Shown here piece after piece: positions 51,738 to 59,118 of a stretch of 64,000 bases of DNA. The notes under the pieces were generated by a model. That model saw nothing but the letters and a program-made list of their open reading frames with translations, made no database searches and was not told the DNA's origin. The stretch spans positions 682,001 through 746,000 of the forward strand of contig RZWH01000001.1 of the NCBI GenBank assembly GCA_004005435.1. The letters run 5' to 3'. This stretch comes from Rhodobacteraceae bacterium CCMM004. GTDB taxonomy: Bacteria > Pseudomonadota > Alphaproteobacteria > Rhodobacterales > Rhodobacteraceae. The translations under genes were made by a program, and so were the position numbers. The number at the start of each line of letters is the position of its first letter. Position 1 is the first letter of the stretch.

Positions 51738-51761
51738 TCGACGCCCCAGGAGGTTTTCCCG

Positions 51762-54179
51762 ATGTCCCTGTCCGACACCCCGCACACCCTGCCGCCGCAA
51801 ATCCTCGCCGACGCCTGCGACGCCGCTGGCCGGGCGATCCCGCCGGCGTGGCCTTTGGCCTCGTCCGTGGCCGTCAACCCCTTCCTCGGCCAAACCGGCG
51901 AGAGCCTGGCGCAGGTCGCCGCGCGGCTGGGCCGCGTCGCCGGGGTCGCCGTCACCATGCCCCGCGACTGGTATCGCGCCAAGGTCGAGAGAGGCGAGAT
52001 CGCAGACGAGGACCTGACCGCGGCGCTGACGGCCGCAGGAGAGGACGGCCTCGACCTGGCCGCGGTCCGCGCGGCGCTGGCACGGCCCGCGCCTGCGCCC
52101 GCACCCCTGCCCACCGTCGCCGACCTGGCGGCCGAGGTCTCGGGCATCGACTGGCCCGGCATCATCGCCGACCGGCTGGGCGTCTGGGCGGGGGCGCATT
52201 TCGACGAGGGCCAGGCCCTATGGGCCGCGCCGCGGCGGCGCGGGGCCTATCCGGCCTGGCAGCAAATCGCGACCAACGATCTGACGCCCGAGATCGCCGG
52301 GCTTCCGGGGTTCGCCCAGTTCGTCGCCGACGCCCCCGACACCGCCGAAACCGCGACGGCACAGGCGGCGACGGCCCTCGGCCTGACCGAGGCCGCGCTG
52401 CCCACATACCTGCACCAGGTGCTGCTGAGCCTCGGCGGCTGGGCCCAATACGCCCGCTATCTGCTCTGGCAGGCCGAGCTGGGCGGAGGGGCCGACACCG
52501 CGCTCGCCGATCTGCTGGCCATCCGGCTGGTGTGGGAACAGGCGCTGTTCTCCCATTACGAGGATCGGATCGCGGAGCGGTGGCACGAGACGCTCGCGGC
52601 CCACGCCGCCCCGGTCGAGGCCACCGAGGACCACCGGATCGACGCGATCCTCCAGGACGCGGCCGAGCGTGCGGGGCAGCGGGACCTCGCCGCAACTTTC
52701 GCCGCGCCCGTCGAGACGGCCGCGCCGGGCGCGCGCCCCGCACTCCAGGCGGCGTTCTGCATCGACGTGCGGTCCGAGGTGTTCCGCCGCGCGCTCGAAG
52801 GCGTCGATCCAGGCATCCGCACCCTGGGCTTTGCCGGCTTCTTCGGGCTGACCGCCGCGCACCGGAGCTTTGCCTCGGACGTGGTCGAGTTGCGGCTGCC
52901 CGTGCTCCTGAACCCCGGTCTCACGACCGTCTCGGGGACGGCGGACGACGCCGAGGCGGATTTGGCCGCCCGGTTCCGCGCCCGCGCCAACCGCGCCTGG
53001 GGCCGGTTCAAGCTCGCGGCGGTGTCCTCCTTCGCTTTCGTCGAGGCGACGGGGCCGATCTATGCGGGCAAACTGGTGCGCGACGCCCTGGGCCTGTCGG
53101 CCAATCCCGTGCCCGACGACCCGGCCCCGCAGCTCGACCCCGCCGTCGATCTCGACGCCCGGACCGACGCGGCCGAGACCGTGCTCAGGGCGATGTCGCT
53201 GACGGGCGGCTTTGCCCGCGTGGTGCTCCTGGCCGGACACGGGGCCAACGTGGTGAACAACCCCCACGCCAGCGGCCTGCACTGCGGCGCCTGCGGGGGG
53301 TATTCGGGCGAGGTGAACGCCCGGCTCCTCGCCGCGCTCCTGAACGACGACGAGGTGCGGCAGGGCCTGGGCCCGCGGGGCATCGACATCCCGGCCGACA
53401 CCCTGTTCGTCGGCGGCCTGCACGACACCACCACGGACGCGGTGACGCTCTACGCTGCGGACCACCCCTCGCCCGAGCATCGCGACGATCTGGACGCGGT
53501 GCGCGGCTGGCTGCGGGCGGCGGGCCGGGTGGCGCGGGCCGAGCGGGCGCTGCGCCTTCCCCGCGCCGAGGGCGCCGCGGACATCGACCTGCGCAGCCGC
53601 GACTGGGCCGAGGTGCGGCCCGAATGGGCCCTGGCCGGGTGCAAGGCGTTTGTCGCCGCCCCCCGGCAGCGCAGCCTGGGCAAGAGCCTGGAGGGCCGCG
53701 CGTTCCTGCACGACTACGACTGGACCGAGGACAAGGATTTCGGCGTCCTAGAGTTGATCATGACCGCGCCGGTGGTCGTGGCGAGCTGGATCAGCCTGCA
53801 ATACTACGGCTCGACCGTGGCGCCGCGGCTCTTCGGCTCGGGGGACAAGCTGTTGCACAACGTGGTCGGCGGCATCGGCGTGCTGGAGGGCAACGGCGGC
53901 AACCTGCGCGCGGGTCTGCCCTGGCAGTCGGTCCACGACGGCGAGGCCTATATCCACGAGCCCCTGCGCCTGTCGGTCTGCATCGAGGCCCCGCGGGAGG
54001 CGATGACCGACATCCTCAAGCGCCACGAGGGGGTGCGGGCCCTGTTCGACAACCGCTGGCTGCACCTCTTCGCGCTGGACGACGCGGGGCAGATGGCCTG
54101 GCGCTATGCCGGCGATCTGGAGTGGACCGAGGTGCCCCGCGACACCGCCCAGCGCCCCCGGCTGCAGGCCGTGGGCTGA
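51762..54179 (+). CDS. dabA: DabA (DUF2309) carbonic anhydrase-like subunit of inorganic carbon transporter
   Basis: An 805-residue cytoplasmic protein peripherally bound to DabB. Its zinc site resembles a beta-carbonic anhydrase: Cys333 and Asp335 in [18 protein letters not shown], His493 in [17 protein letters not shown] and Cys508 in LHCGACGG. The His-to-Cys spacing of 15 residues is that of characterised DabA proteins. DAB complexes take up CO2 by energised hydration to bicarbonate. CAGGAGGTTTTCCCG precedes the ATG, 24 bp after dabB. A terminator follows the stop at once. Confidence 0.93.
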   Translation: MSLSDTPHTLPPQILADACDAAGRAIPPAWPLASSVAVNPFLGQTGESLAQVAARLGRVAGVAVTMPRDWYRAKVERGEIADEDLTAALTAAGEDGLDLAAVRAALARPAPAPAPLPTVADLAAEVSGIDWPGIIADRLGVWAGAHFDEGQALWAAPRRRGAYPAWQQIATNDLTPEIAGLPGFAQFVADAPDTAETATAQAATALGLTEAALPTYLHQVLLSLGGWAQYARYLLWQAELGGGADTALADLLAIRLVWEQALFSHYEDRIAERWHETLAAHAAPVEATEDHRIDAILQDAAERAGQRDLAATFAAPVETAAPGARPALQAAFCIDVRSEVFRRALEGVDPGIRTLGFAGFFGLTAAHRSFASDVVELRLPVLLNPGLTTVSGTADDAEADLAARFRARANRAWGRFKLAAVSSFAFVEATGPIYAGKLVRDALGLSANPVPDDPAPQLDPAVDLDARTDAAETVLRAMSLTGGFARVVLLAGHGANVVNNPHASGLHCGACGGYSGEVNARLLAALLNDDEVRQGLGPRGIDIPADTLFVGGLHDTTTDAVTLYAADHPSPEHRDDLDAVRGWLRAAGRVARAERALRLPRAEGAADIDLRSRDWAEVRPEWALAGCKAFVAAPRQRSLGKSLEGRAFLHDYDWTEDKDFGVLELIMTAPVVVASWISLQYYGSTVAPRLFGSGDKLLHNVVGGIGVLEGNGGNLRAGLPWQSVHDGEAYIHEPLRLSVCIEAPREAMTDILKRHEGVRALFDNRWLHLFALDDAGQMAWRYAGDLEWTEVPRDTAQRPRLQAVG

Positions 54180-54184
54180 GGTGG

Positions 54185-54208
54185 GCCCGACCGGGAACCC
54201 GGTCGGGC
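54185..54208 (+). terminator. Terminator hairpin after dabA
   Basis: gcccgaccgg (54185-54194) pairs perfectly with ccggtcgggc (54199-54208) around loop gaac, five bases after the dabA stop. No clear U tract follows, but position and stability fit the end of the dabBA transcript. It also marks the point where the AT-richer accessory region begins. Confidence 0.7.
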
Positions 54209-54290
54209 GTCCGATTCCGGTCGAAAACGTTTGCAGTCTATTCGTGCATCACCCAGCATCTTATCCGGACAGCGCTATCACGGAGCAGAT

Positions 54291-54620
54291 ATGATGAATG
54301 ACCTCGATGAAGTCGCGTTTGTTCTGCAAGCGCATGACAAAGCGGTCGAAGAGGAGGCGCGTACAGCTTTCCCCAATGCGGACGTGGAGGGGAGCGACAA
54401 TGCCGTAGGCGGCGCCACGATTGCGATCTTTGTCGGGCTTACCCACCAGGTCTTGAGAACTGTCTTGTCGTTCATCAATGCCCGCGAGGCACGCCTGGGG
54501 CCAACGACCCTGAGGATCGGCAAGGACGATATCACACTGTCTGGCTACACCGCAGACGATGCCGAGCGCCTTCTAAACTCACCGGCCGTGCAGCAGGCAC
54601 TGGCGCGACAGCGTGACTAG
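54291..54620 (+). CDS. Small unknown protein, partner of predicted zincin; EACC1-like layout
   Basis: A 109-residue protein starting MMNDLDEVAFVLQAHDKAVE (GGAGCAG upstream). The order is an acidic N-terminal part, a hydrophobic helix (GGATIAIFVGLTHQVLRTVL), a helical turn (SFINAREARLG), then TTLRIGKDDITLSGYTADDA with two short strands and a final helix. This order (hydrophobic helix, then a strand-G-strand of the type L-x-x-G-x-x-x-x-L) resembles EACC1-type small effector-associated proteins of bacterial conflict systems, but this is a by-eye likeness, not an assignment. It ends 5 bp before the zincin gene; both are AT-richer than the chromosome to the left. Confidence 0.6.
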   Translation: MMNDLDEVAFVLQAHDKAVEEEARTAFPNADVEGSDNAVGGATIAIFVGLTHQVLRTVLSFINAREARLGPTTLRIGKDDITLSGYTADDAERLLNSPAVQQALARQRD

Positions 54621-54625
54621 CACCG

Positions 54626-55765
54626 ATGGAGGCGGACACACGCGCGCGCGCAAGACGACGGGTCGAAGCACAACTGGTCGGCGCCCGGCACGTCGAGTTT
54701 GGCGAAGTATCCGGTGATGATGCGCATGACGGTCCAGCTACTTTCGAATATGTCTCCTATTACGCGCACCGGATCGGCAACCACTTTCTCACGCGCTACG
54801 GATATTCCTTCGTCCTTTCGAACGGTTTCCTCCAATCGCACATTTACAATCTGGCTCTCAGCAACATCGTTCTGCGAGACGATCTCGGCCGTCTAGAACG
54901 AGCCTTTCGATACAACTGCAAAAAATTCTATGCTGAATGCTGCCTCGGGGCGGGCAACTGCTTCATCGGTCGTGCACTGCTCCTGGAGACATTACTATTT
55001 GAGCAGAACGTAATGCTGGATGTTTTCGACAAAGCCGATACGGATCTTGCGGGCAAGATCGCAAACGCGATGACAAGCATCCTCAATTTGCACGAGATGA
55101 ACCACTATTTCGCCGATCGTCTCGGTGCCGCCTGGGAGACCGAGTTGCGCACTTTGAACAGCGGGCGAATGGGCGTGCGCCTCGACAGATGGGCGCGGAC
55201 CTACCGGTCGGACCTGATCGTCGAGATGGCCTGCGACGCGGTCGCGATCTCGGGGCTCATCTCGAACATCGGAGGAACGGGGGACGGACTCGATCCCACA
55301 ACGCGCGCCCGGATCGCGGCATTCTGCTTTCTGAGTTTTCGGGAACTCGCGGCCCTCGAACGGTCTGGACAGGAGGCCGCGCGTCGCGCGCTGCATGAGG
55401 ATAGCGAGATTCCTCTCGGCTCGGAGTATCGCCGGAGGGGCGCACCAAACGTCCCGCTCGGTCGGCTACCGGATATGGAGGCGAGATGCGTCGAAGCCTT
55501 GCGGACAATCGCTGAGGAGTTGCCGTCCGGCGATCTCTACGGGTTGGACGGCATGTTTCCGCTGCACGAGCGGATGGATGCGCTGCTGCGCCGCGCTTTC
55601 GACGGCGTCCACGCCACGGTCGATGACGGCGGGCTAACCACGGCGCATCAAAGGGGGCTGATCCAGATCGTCGCGGAGGCGATGCACGGCCACGACGAGG
55701 GCACCCAGCATCTCCTCTGGCGGTCGAAGACGTTCACCGTCGGGGGGCGGGCCATCGACCCGTGA
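54626..55765 (+). CDS. Predicted HExxH zinc metallopeptidase (gluzincin-like), no known family
   Basis: A 379-residue protein. The centre reads NLHEMNHYFADRL with His156-Glu157-x-x-His160, and 40 residues on DLIVEMACDAVAI gives Glu200-x-x-x-Asp204. HExxH plus a downstream ExxxD is the zinc site of gluzincins (M48, M4 and relatives), so an active peptidase is likely. The N-terminal third is helical with Tyr and Cys residues (YNCKKFYAECCLGAGNC) and the C-terminal part includes EEGTQHLLWRSKTF-like residues near the end. No signal peptide is seen, so it should be cytoplasmic. It is co-transcribed with the 109-aa gene. Function unknown; a toxin/effector or a regulatory peptidase are both possible. 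Confidence 0.65.
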   Translation: MEADTRARARRRVEAQLVGARHVEFGEVSGDDAHDGPATFEYVSYYAHRIGNHFLTRYGYSFVLSNGFLQSHIYNLALSNIVLRDDLGRLERAFRYNCKKFYAECCLGAGNCFIGRALLLETLLFEQNVMLDVFDKADTDLAGKIANAMTSILNLHEMNHYFADRLGAAWETELRTLNSGRMGVRLDRWARTYRSDLIVEMACDAVAISGLISNIGGTGDGLDPTTRARIAAFCFLSFRELAALERSGQEAARRALHEDSEIPLGSEYRRRGAPNVPLGRLPDMEARCVEALRTIAEELPSGDLYGLDGMFPLHERMDALLRRAFDGVHATVDDGGLTTAHQRGLIQIVAEAMHGHDEGTQHLLWRSKTFTVGGRAIDP

Positions 55766-55963
55766 GGCGGCGCGGGCTTCGGACTACGTTGTAACTTCCG
55801 TGGTTTCTCCAGAGGATGAGTGAGCGGCGCCGAGTTCAGCGCGCCGTCATTTGCATGTTCCAAATCATCGGCGGCGCCGCAATTGCGGCGGTCCATACAC
55901 CTACGTTCACACCACCCCTGGCTTGCGACCACGCTGGGACCGCACCCAGACCCGGCACACCCC
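55766..55963. other. Short gene-free interval between zincin and GFA remnant
   Basis: About 200 bp between convergent genes. Short open frames cross it but none has a start with a ribosome binding site or recognisable content. Confidence 0.4.
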
Positions 55964-56241
55964 TCACAGATGGGCCGTCACCTCCGGGGCCCGGTCATGG
56001 GCGTCGTGGCGGCCGTCTTCGAAAGTGACGGGGAGGGCGGCGAGGGCCTCGGGGCCGAAACCGTAGGTGCGGACTGCGTCCTCGCCCTTCAACAGGGTGA
56101 AGGCCTCGGTCGGGACCAGCGTTCCCAGACCCGGCTCTTGGCGCAGATCGAGCAGTTCCAACGGCTCGTCGCCAGGTCGCCCTCCGTGCGGGCCTCGAAC
56201 GCGACCGCGCCGCAGTGGCAGCTGCCCCTGAGCGTCGTCAT
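55964..56241 (-). pseudogene. Broken GFA-family (CENP-V/formaldehyde-activating) gene
   Basis: Starts as MTTLRGSCHCGAVAFEAR and has the Cys-x-Cys and WNCSICAKSR zinc motifs of the GFA family, but a single-base loss near 56121-56124 shifts the frame, so the ORF ends in RWSRPRPSPC. The other frame resumes with TLVPTEAFTLLKGEDAVRTY and ends ALPVTFEDGRHDAHDRAPEV, typical of the family's C-terminus. About 60 residues with the second zinc-binding part (FCxxCG) are missing between them. Frameshift plus internal deletion make it a pseudogene. Its ATG overlaps the SRPBCC stop (ATGA). Confidence 0.78.
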
Positions 56242-56687
56242 GGCGCCCGCCTTCCCAGGTGGCTGGACAGGCGGTGGAGGCATTCGCCCCAGCCCTCCTG
56301 GTGGCTCAGGCGGCCGCCCTCCGACGCGAACGGAGCCTGGCGGAAGGTCACGAGGGTGCCCTCGCCCTCGGCCGCGAAAGCGACGGTGACCTCGGTTTCG
56401 GGCGCGTCCGCGTCGTCCCACGCGAAGGTGAAGGCGATCAGGCGGTCGGGCTCGATCCGGGTGTAGCGGCCGCTCTGCCCGAGCGGTGTCCCGTCCGGGC
56501 CGACGATCACCGCGCTCCAGGCCCCGCCTTCGCGGAAGTCGCAGGCAAAAGCGGTGGCTGCGAACATGGCCGGGCCCCACCAGGGCTTGACCGCCTCCGG
56601 CGACGACCAGGCGCCGAACACCGCCGCGACCGGATGGGGATAGCGCCGGACGATCTCCAGCGCTCCGGCCTTCATCGCGTCGCTCAT
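56238..56687 (-). CDS. SRPBCC (AHSA1-like) domain protein
   Basis: A 149-residue START/AHSA1-type ligand-binding protein. ALEIVRRYPHPVAAVFGAWS followed by WWGPAMFAATAFACDFREGG and the C-terminal LSHQEGWGECLHRLSSHL are the family's marks. Such proteins are very often encoded beside an ArsR regulator, as here, and a ligand-binding role in the same circuit is assumed. Start MSDAMK at 56687 (GGAGAAAGACCC upstream) overlaps the arsR stop by 4 bp. Confidence 0.88.
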   Translation of the reverse strand: MSDAMKAGALEIVRRYPHPVAAVFGAWSSPEAVKPWWGPAMFAATAFACDFREGGAWSAVIVGPDGTPLGQSGRYTRIEPDRLIAFTFAWDDADAPETEVTVAFAAEGEGTLVTFRQAPFASEGGRLSHQEGWGECLHRLSSHLGRRAP

Positions 56688-57010
56688 GGGTCTTTCTCCT
56701 CGTCCAGATGGGCAGCCAGCTTGGCCAGGCTGCCGTCCCAATGGGCTCGGTAGATCGCGCACCAGTCGTGCGCATCGCGGAGCGGCGCCGCGTCGAGACG
56801 GCACCACCGCTCCTGCCGCCTGCGACGCTTGGAGACGAGGCCCGCCCGCTCCAACACCTTGAGATGCTTGGAGACGGAAGGCAGGCCGATGTCGAACGGC
56901 GACGCCAGGTCGGTGACCGTCGCGTCCCCCTCCGTCAGCCGCGCCAGAATGGCCCGCCGCGTGGGGTCGGCCAGGGCAGCGAAGGTGATGCTCAATCGGT
57001 CCGATGACAT
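56684..57010 (-). CDS. ArsR-family regulator
   Basis: A 108-residue winged-helix repressor. SITFAALADPTRRAILARLT, then VTDLASPFDIGLPSVSKHLK with the recognition helix and VLERAGLVSKRRRRQ (wing). No metal-binding Cys pair is present, so the inducer is not a thiophilic metal. The start at 57010 (GCAGGAAAGTACT upstream) is preferred over an in-frame ATG at 57112. First gene of the arsR-SRPBCC-GFA operon; likely autorepressed through the operator at 57049-57070. Confidence 0.9.
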   Translation of the reverse strand: MSSDRLSITFAALADPTRRAILARLTEGDATVTDLASPFDIGLPSVSKHLKVLERAGLVSKRRRRQERWCRLDAAPLRDAHDWCAIYRAHWDGSLAKLAAHLDEEKDP

Positions 57011-57038
57011 AGTACTTTCCTGCTCGTGCAAATAACAG

Positions 57039-57070
57039 TCTATAAAGTTACTTGCACGGTTCTGCAAGTA
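57039..57070 (-). promoter_or_regulatory. Promoter and operator of the arsR operon
   Basis: On the minus strand TTGCAG (57062-57067) and TATAGA (57039-57044) lie exactly 17 bp apart, a good sigma-70-type promoter. Overlapping the -35 and spacer is a perfect inverted repeat tacttgca-6-tgcaagta (57049-57070), a likely ArsR operator. The placement fits autorepression. The ATG of arsR lies about 30 bp downstream. Confidence 0.7.
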
Positions 57071-57182
57071 GCGCCTTCGCCGGTCAGAAGGCACGCCGCG
57101 CGCCTCTGGCAACGCGAGAGCCCGGCCCGCACGCGCAGGTCAGCCTAGGCTACGGACATCATCGATACTGTTTGGAGAGGAA

Positions 57183-57323
57183 GTGGCGCGCCTAGACGGA
57201 GAAACATCGAACGCGGTGTTTGATGTTTTGGCCGAATGGAATGCTGTCTTGGCGCCGCAGGGGGATGCGCTGCGGGCGTTGACCGAGGCCAAGCCGAAGC
57301 CGCTGCCGGGACCGCGTCCATGA
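57183..57323 (+). CDS. Small ORF upstream of mobC
   Basis: A 46-residue ORF with GTG start reading VARLDGETSNAVFDVLAEWN and ending KPLPGPRP. GGAGAGGAA lies just upstream, and its TGA overlaps the mobC ATG (ATGA), so it is probably translated and coupled to mobC. No family recognised; in other mobilisation modules a short gene in this place sometimes encodes a regulator or entry peptide, but nothing here shows that. Confidence 0.5.
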   Translation: MARLDGETSNAVFDVLAEWNAVLAPQGDALRALTEAKPKPLPGPRP

Positions 57324-57733
57324 CGGGCGTGACGGAACCGACGCGGAAGCAGCGGGCGGCACCGTTCTCGATCCGGTTGAGCGACGATGAACGGGAACTG
57401 GTGGAGGCGCGGGCCGGGTCGATGCCGGTTGGGGCCTACATCAAGTCGGTCGTGTTGGCCGATGACGCTCCGAAGTATCGCAGGCGCCGGAGGCTCGCTG
57501 ATAACGATCAACGGCTTCTGGCCGAGATACTGGCGCGGCTTGGGGCAAGCCGTTCGGCGGCCAATCTCAATCAGATCGCCAAACATCTGAATCAGGGAAC
57601 GCTGATGCTCGAAGAGGAGCTGGACGCCGACCTGCGGCAGGCGTGTGCCGAGGTGGCCTGGATACGGGCGACACTGGTGAAGGCTCTCGGTTTGAAGGGC
57701 CGGGACCGTGATCGCCGAGGGCCGCACCGATGA
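57320..57733 (+). CDS. Mobilisation relaxosome protein MobC-like
   Basis: A 137-residue accessory protein. The N-terminal part (FSIRLSDDERELVEARAG, then MPVGAYIKSVVLADD) is a ribbon-helix-helix-like DNA-binding segment, followed by SAANLNQIAKHLNQGTLMLE, the conserved MobC region with the NLNQIAK pattern, and a basic C-terminus. MobC binds oriT and helps the relaxase load. Coupled to the relaxase gene by an ATGA overlap. Its oriT should lie close by, probably in 57071-57182, where agcctaggct (57142-57151) is a perfect palindrome, but I cannot identify a nick site. Confidence 0.82.
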   Translation: MTGVTEPTRKQRAAPFSIRLSDDERELVEARAGSMPVGAYIKSVVLADDAPKYRRRRRLADNDQRLLAEILARLGASRSAANLNQIAKHLNQGTLMLEEELDADLRQACAEVAWIRATLVKALGLKGRDRDRRGPHR

Positions 57734-59010
57734 TCCTGGTCGGGTCGCAACGGGCCGGGGCTGCGGCGCTTGCCGATCATTTGATGAACACCCGGGATAA
57801 CGATCACGTCACGGTTTTGGAACTCGACGGCTTTGCCGGTGGCGACCTGCACGAGGCCCTGCAAGAGGTGCAGGCGATCGCGTCGGTGACGCGGTGCAAG
57901 CAATATTTGTATTCGCTCAGCCTCAATCCGCCGCCGGATCACAGTCTCGGTGAGAAGGACTTCATCGATGCGGCAGACAAAGCCGGTGCCACTCTTGGCC
58001 TGAGCGGTCAGCCCCGGGCGATCATCATCCACGAGAAAGAAGGCCGCCGCCATGCCCATGCCGTGTGGTCGCGCATCGATACCGACACGCTGAAAGCCGT
58101 GAACTTGTCTCATGACAAGGTCCGCTTGCGCGATCTGTCGCGAGACCTGTTTCTCGATCATGGTTGGACGTTGCCGCGAGGTCTCCAGACCTATGGCGGG
58201 GGTAATCCTCTGAACTTCACGCTGGCCGAATGGCAGCAAGCCAAACGGCAGGGCATGGATGCCAGAGAGCTGAAACAGGTCTTCCGGGAGGCCTGGGCGC
58301 AATCGGATACGCTCAACGGGTTGCGACATGGGTTGGAGGAACGAGGTCTGTATCTGGCGAAGGGGGACCGGCGCGGCCTTGTTGCCGTCGATATCCACGG
58401 CGAGGTCTATGCGTTGGCTCGCTGGACTGGGATCAAGACGAAGGAAGTACGGAACCGGTGCGGATCGGGGGATGACCTGGAACCGGTCTCGCAGGTCAAG
58501 GACGCCATGCGTCGGCAGCGGACAGGTCAGATGCTGGCCTACATCGAACAGTTCAAAGCGAAGCACGCTGCCGACATGGCGCCTTTGATGGAGGAGCGTG
58601 AGAGAATGGCGGAGCACCATGCGCGGGAACGGGATCATCTGGCCAAGAAACAAGCCGCCCGCGAAGCCAAGGAGACGAAAGCCCGACTGGATCGCCTGAA
58701 TAGTGGTCTGCGGGGCTTGTTCGATCGGCTGACCGGCCACCATCGGCGGGTCAGGGATCGGAATCTCAAGGAGGCCTTGGCCTGCCTGAAGCGGGATCGG
58801 GGCCAGAGAGAGACTCTGGTCCTCGCTCAGATGCAAGACAGGCAGGCTTTGCAAAGGACAATCGCAACGAAGCGGCGGCGGCAGGCTGAGGAGCGTCGGA
58901 TCATGGCCCGGGACGTTGCCGCCTATCTGCGCAGGTCGTTTGCCTCAGAGCGATCGCCTGAGCGATCGCACCGTCAGACCCGTGAGCGCGGTCTGCATCT
59001 GGAGCTTTGA
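57730..59010 (+). CDS. Relaxase/mobilisation nuclease (VirD2-like, MobP-type)
   Basis: A 426-residue relaxase. The metal-binding histidines are His101 in IIIHEKEGRRHAHAVWSRID together with His108 and His110 (HAH); the N-terminal part (MILVGSQRAGAAALADHLMN and CKQYLYSLSLNPP) holds the strands of the nuclease fold. The C-terminal half is rich in Lys/Arg and predicted helical. The enzyme should nick at oriT and lead the strand into a conjugation pore. Only a coupling protein, no mating-pore genes, is found nearby. Confidence 0.87.
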   Translation: MILVGSQRAGAAALADHLMNTRDNDHVTVLELDGFAGGDLHEALQEVQAIASVTRCKQYLYSLSLNPPPDHSLGEKDFIDAADKAGATLGLSGQPRAIIIHEKEGRRHAHAVWSRIDTDTLKAVNLSHDKVRLRDLSRDLFLDHGWTLPRGLQTYGGGNPLNFTLAEWQQAKRQGMDARELKQVFREAWAQSDTLNGLRHGLEERGLYLAKGDRRGLVAVDIHGEVYALARWTGIKTKEVRNRCGSGDDLEPVSQVKDAMRRQRTGQMLAYIEQFKAKHAADMAPLMEERERMAEHHARERDHLAKKQAAREAKETKARLDRLNSGLRGLFDRLTGHHRRVRDRNLKEALACLKRDRGQRETLVLAQMQDRQALQRTIATKRRRQAEERRIMARDVAAYLRRSFASERSPERSHRQTRERGLHLEL

Positions 59011-59118
59011 CAGAGGCCAAGAACTACCCGGTGATACCCCCCGACCACCCGCGCAGGGGTGGCCGCATCCTTCCTATGACCGGCGCACTGCCATGTCATC
59101 ATAGGGAAGGACAGCACA

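Noticed and set aside
55816-56389. Plus-strand ORFs over the GFA/SRPBCC region
   Set aside because: The opposite strand carries recognisable GFA and SRPBCC motifs; the plus-strand frames do not.
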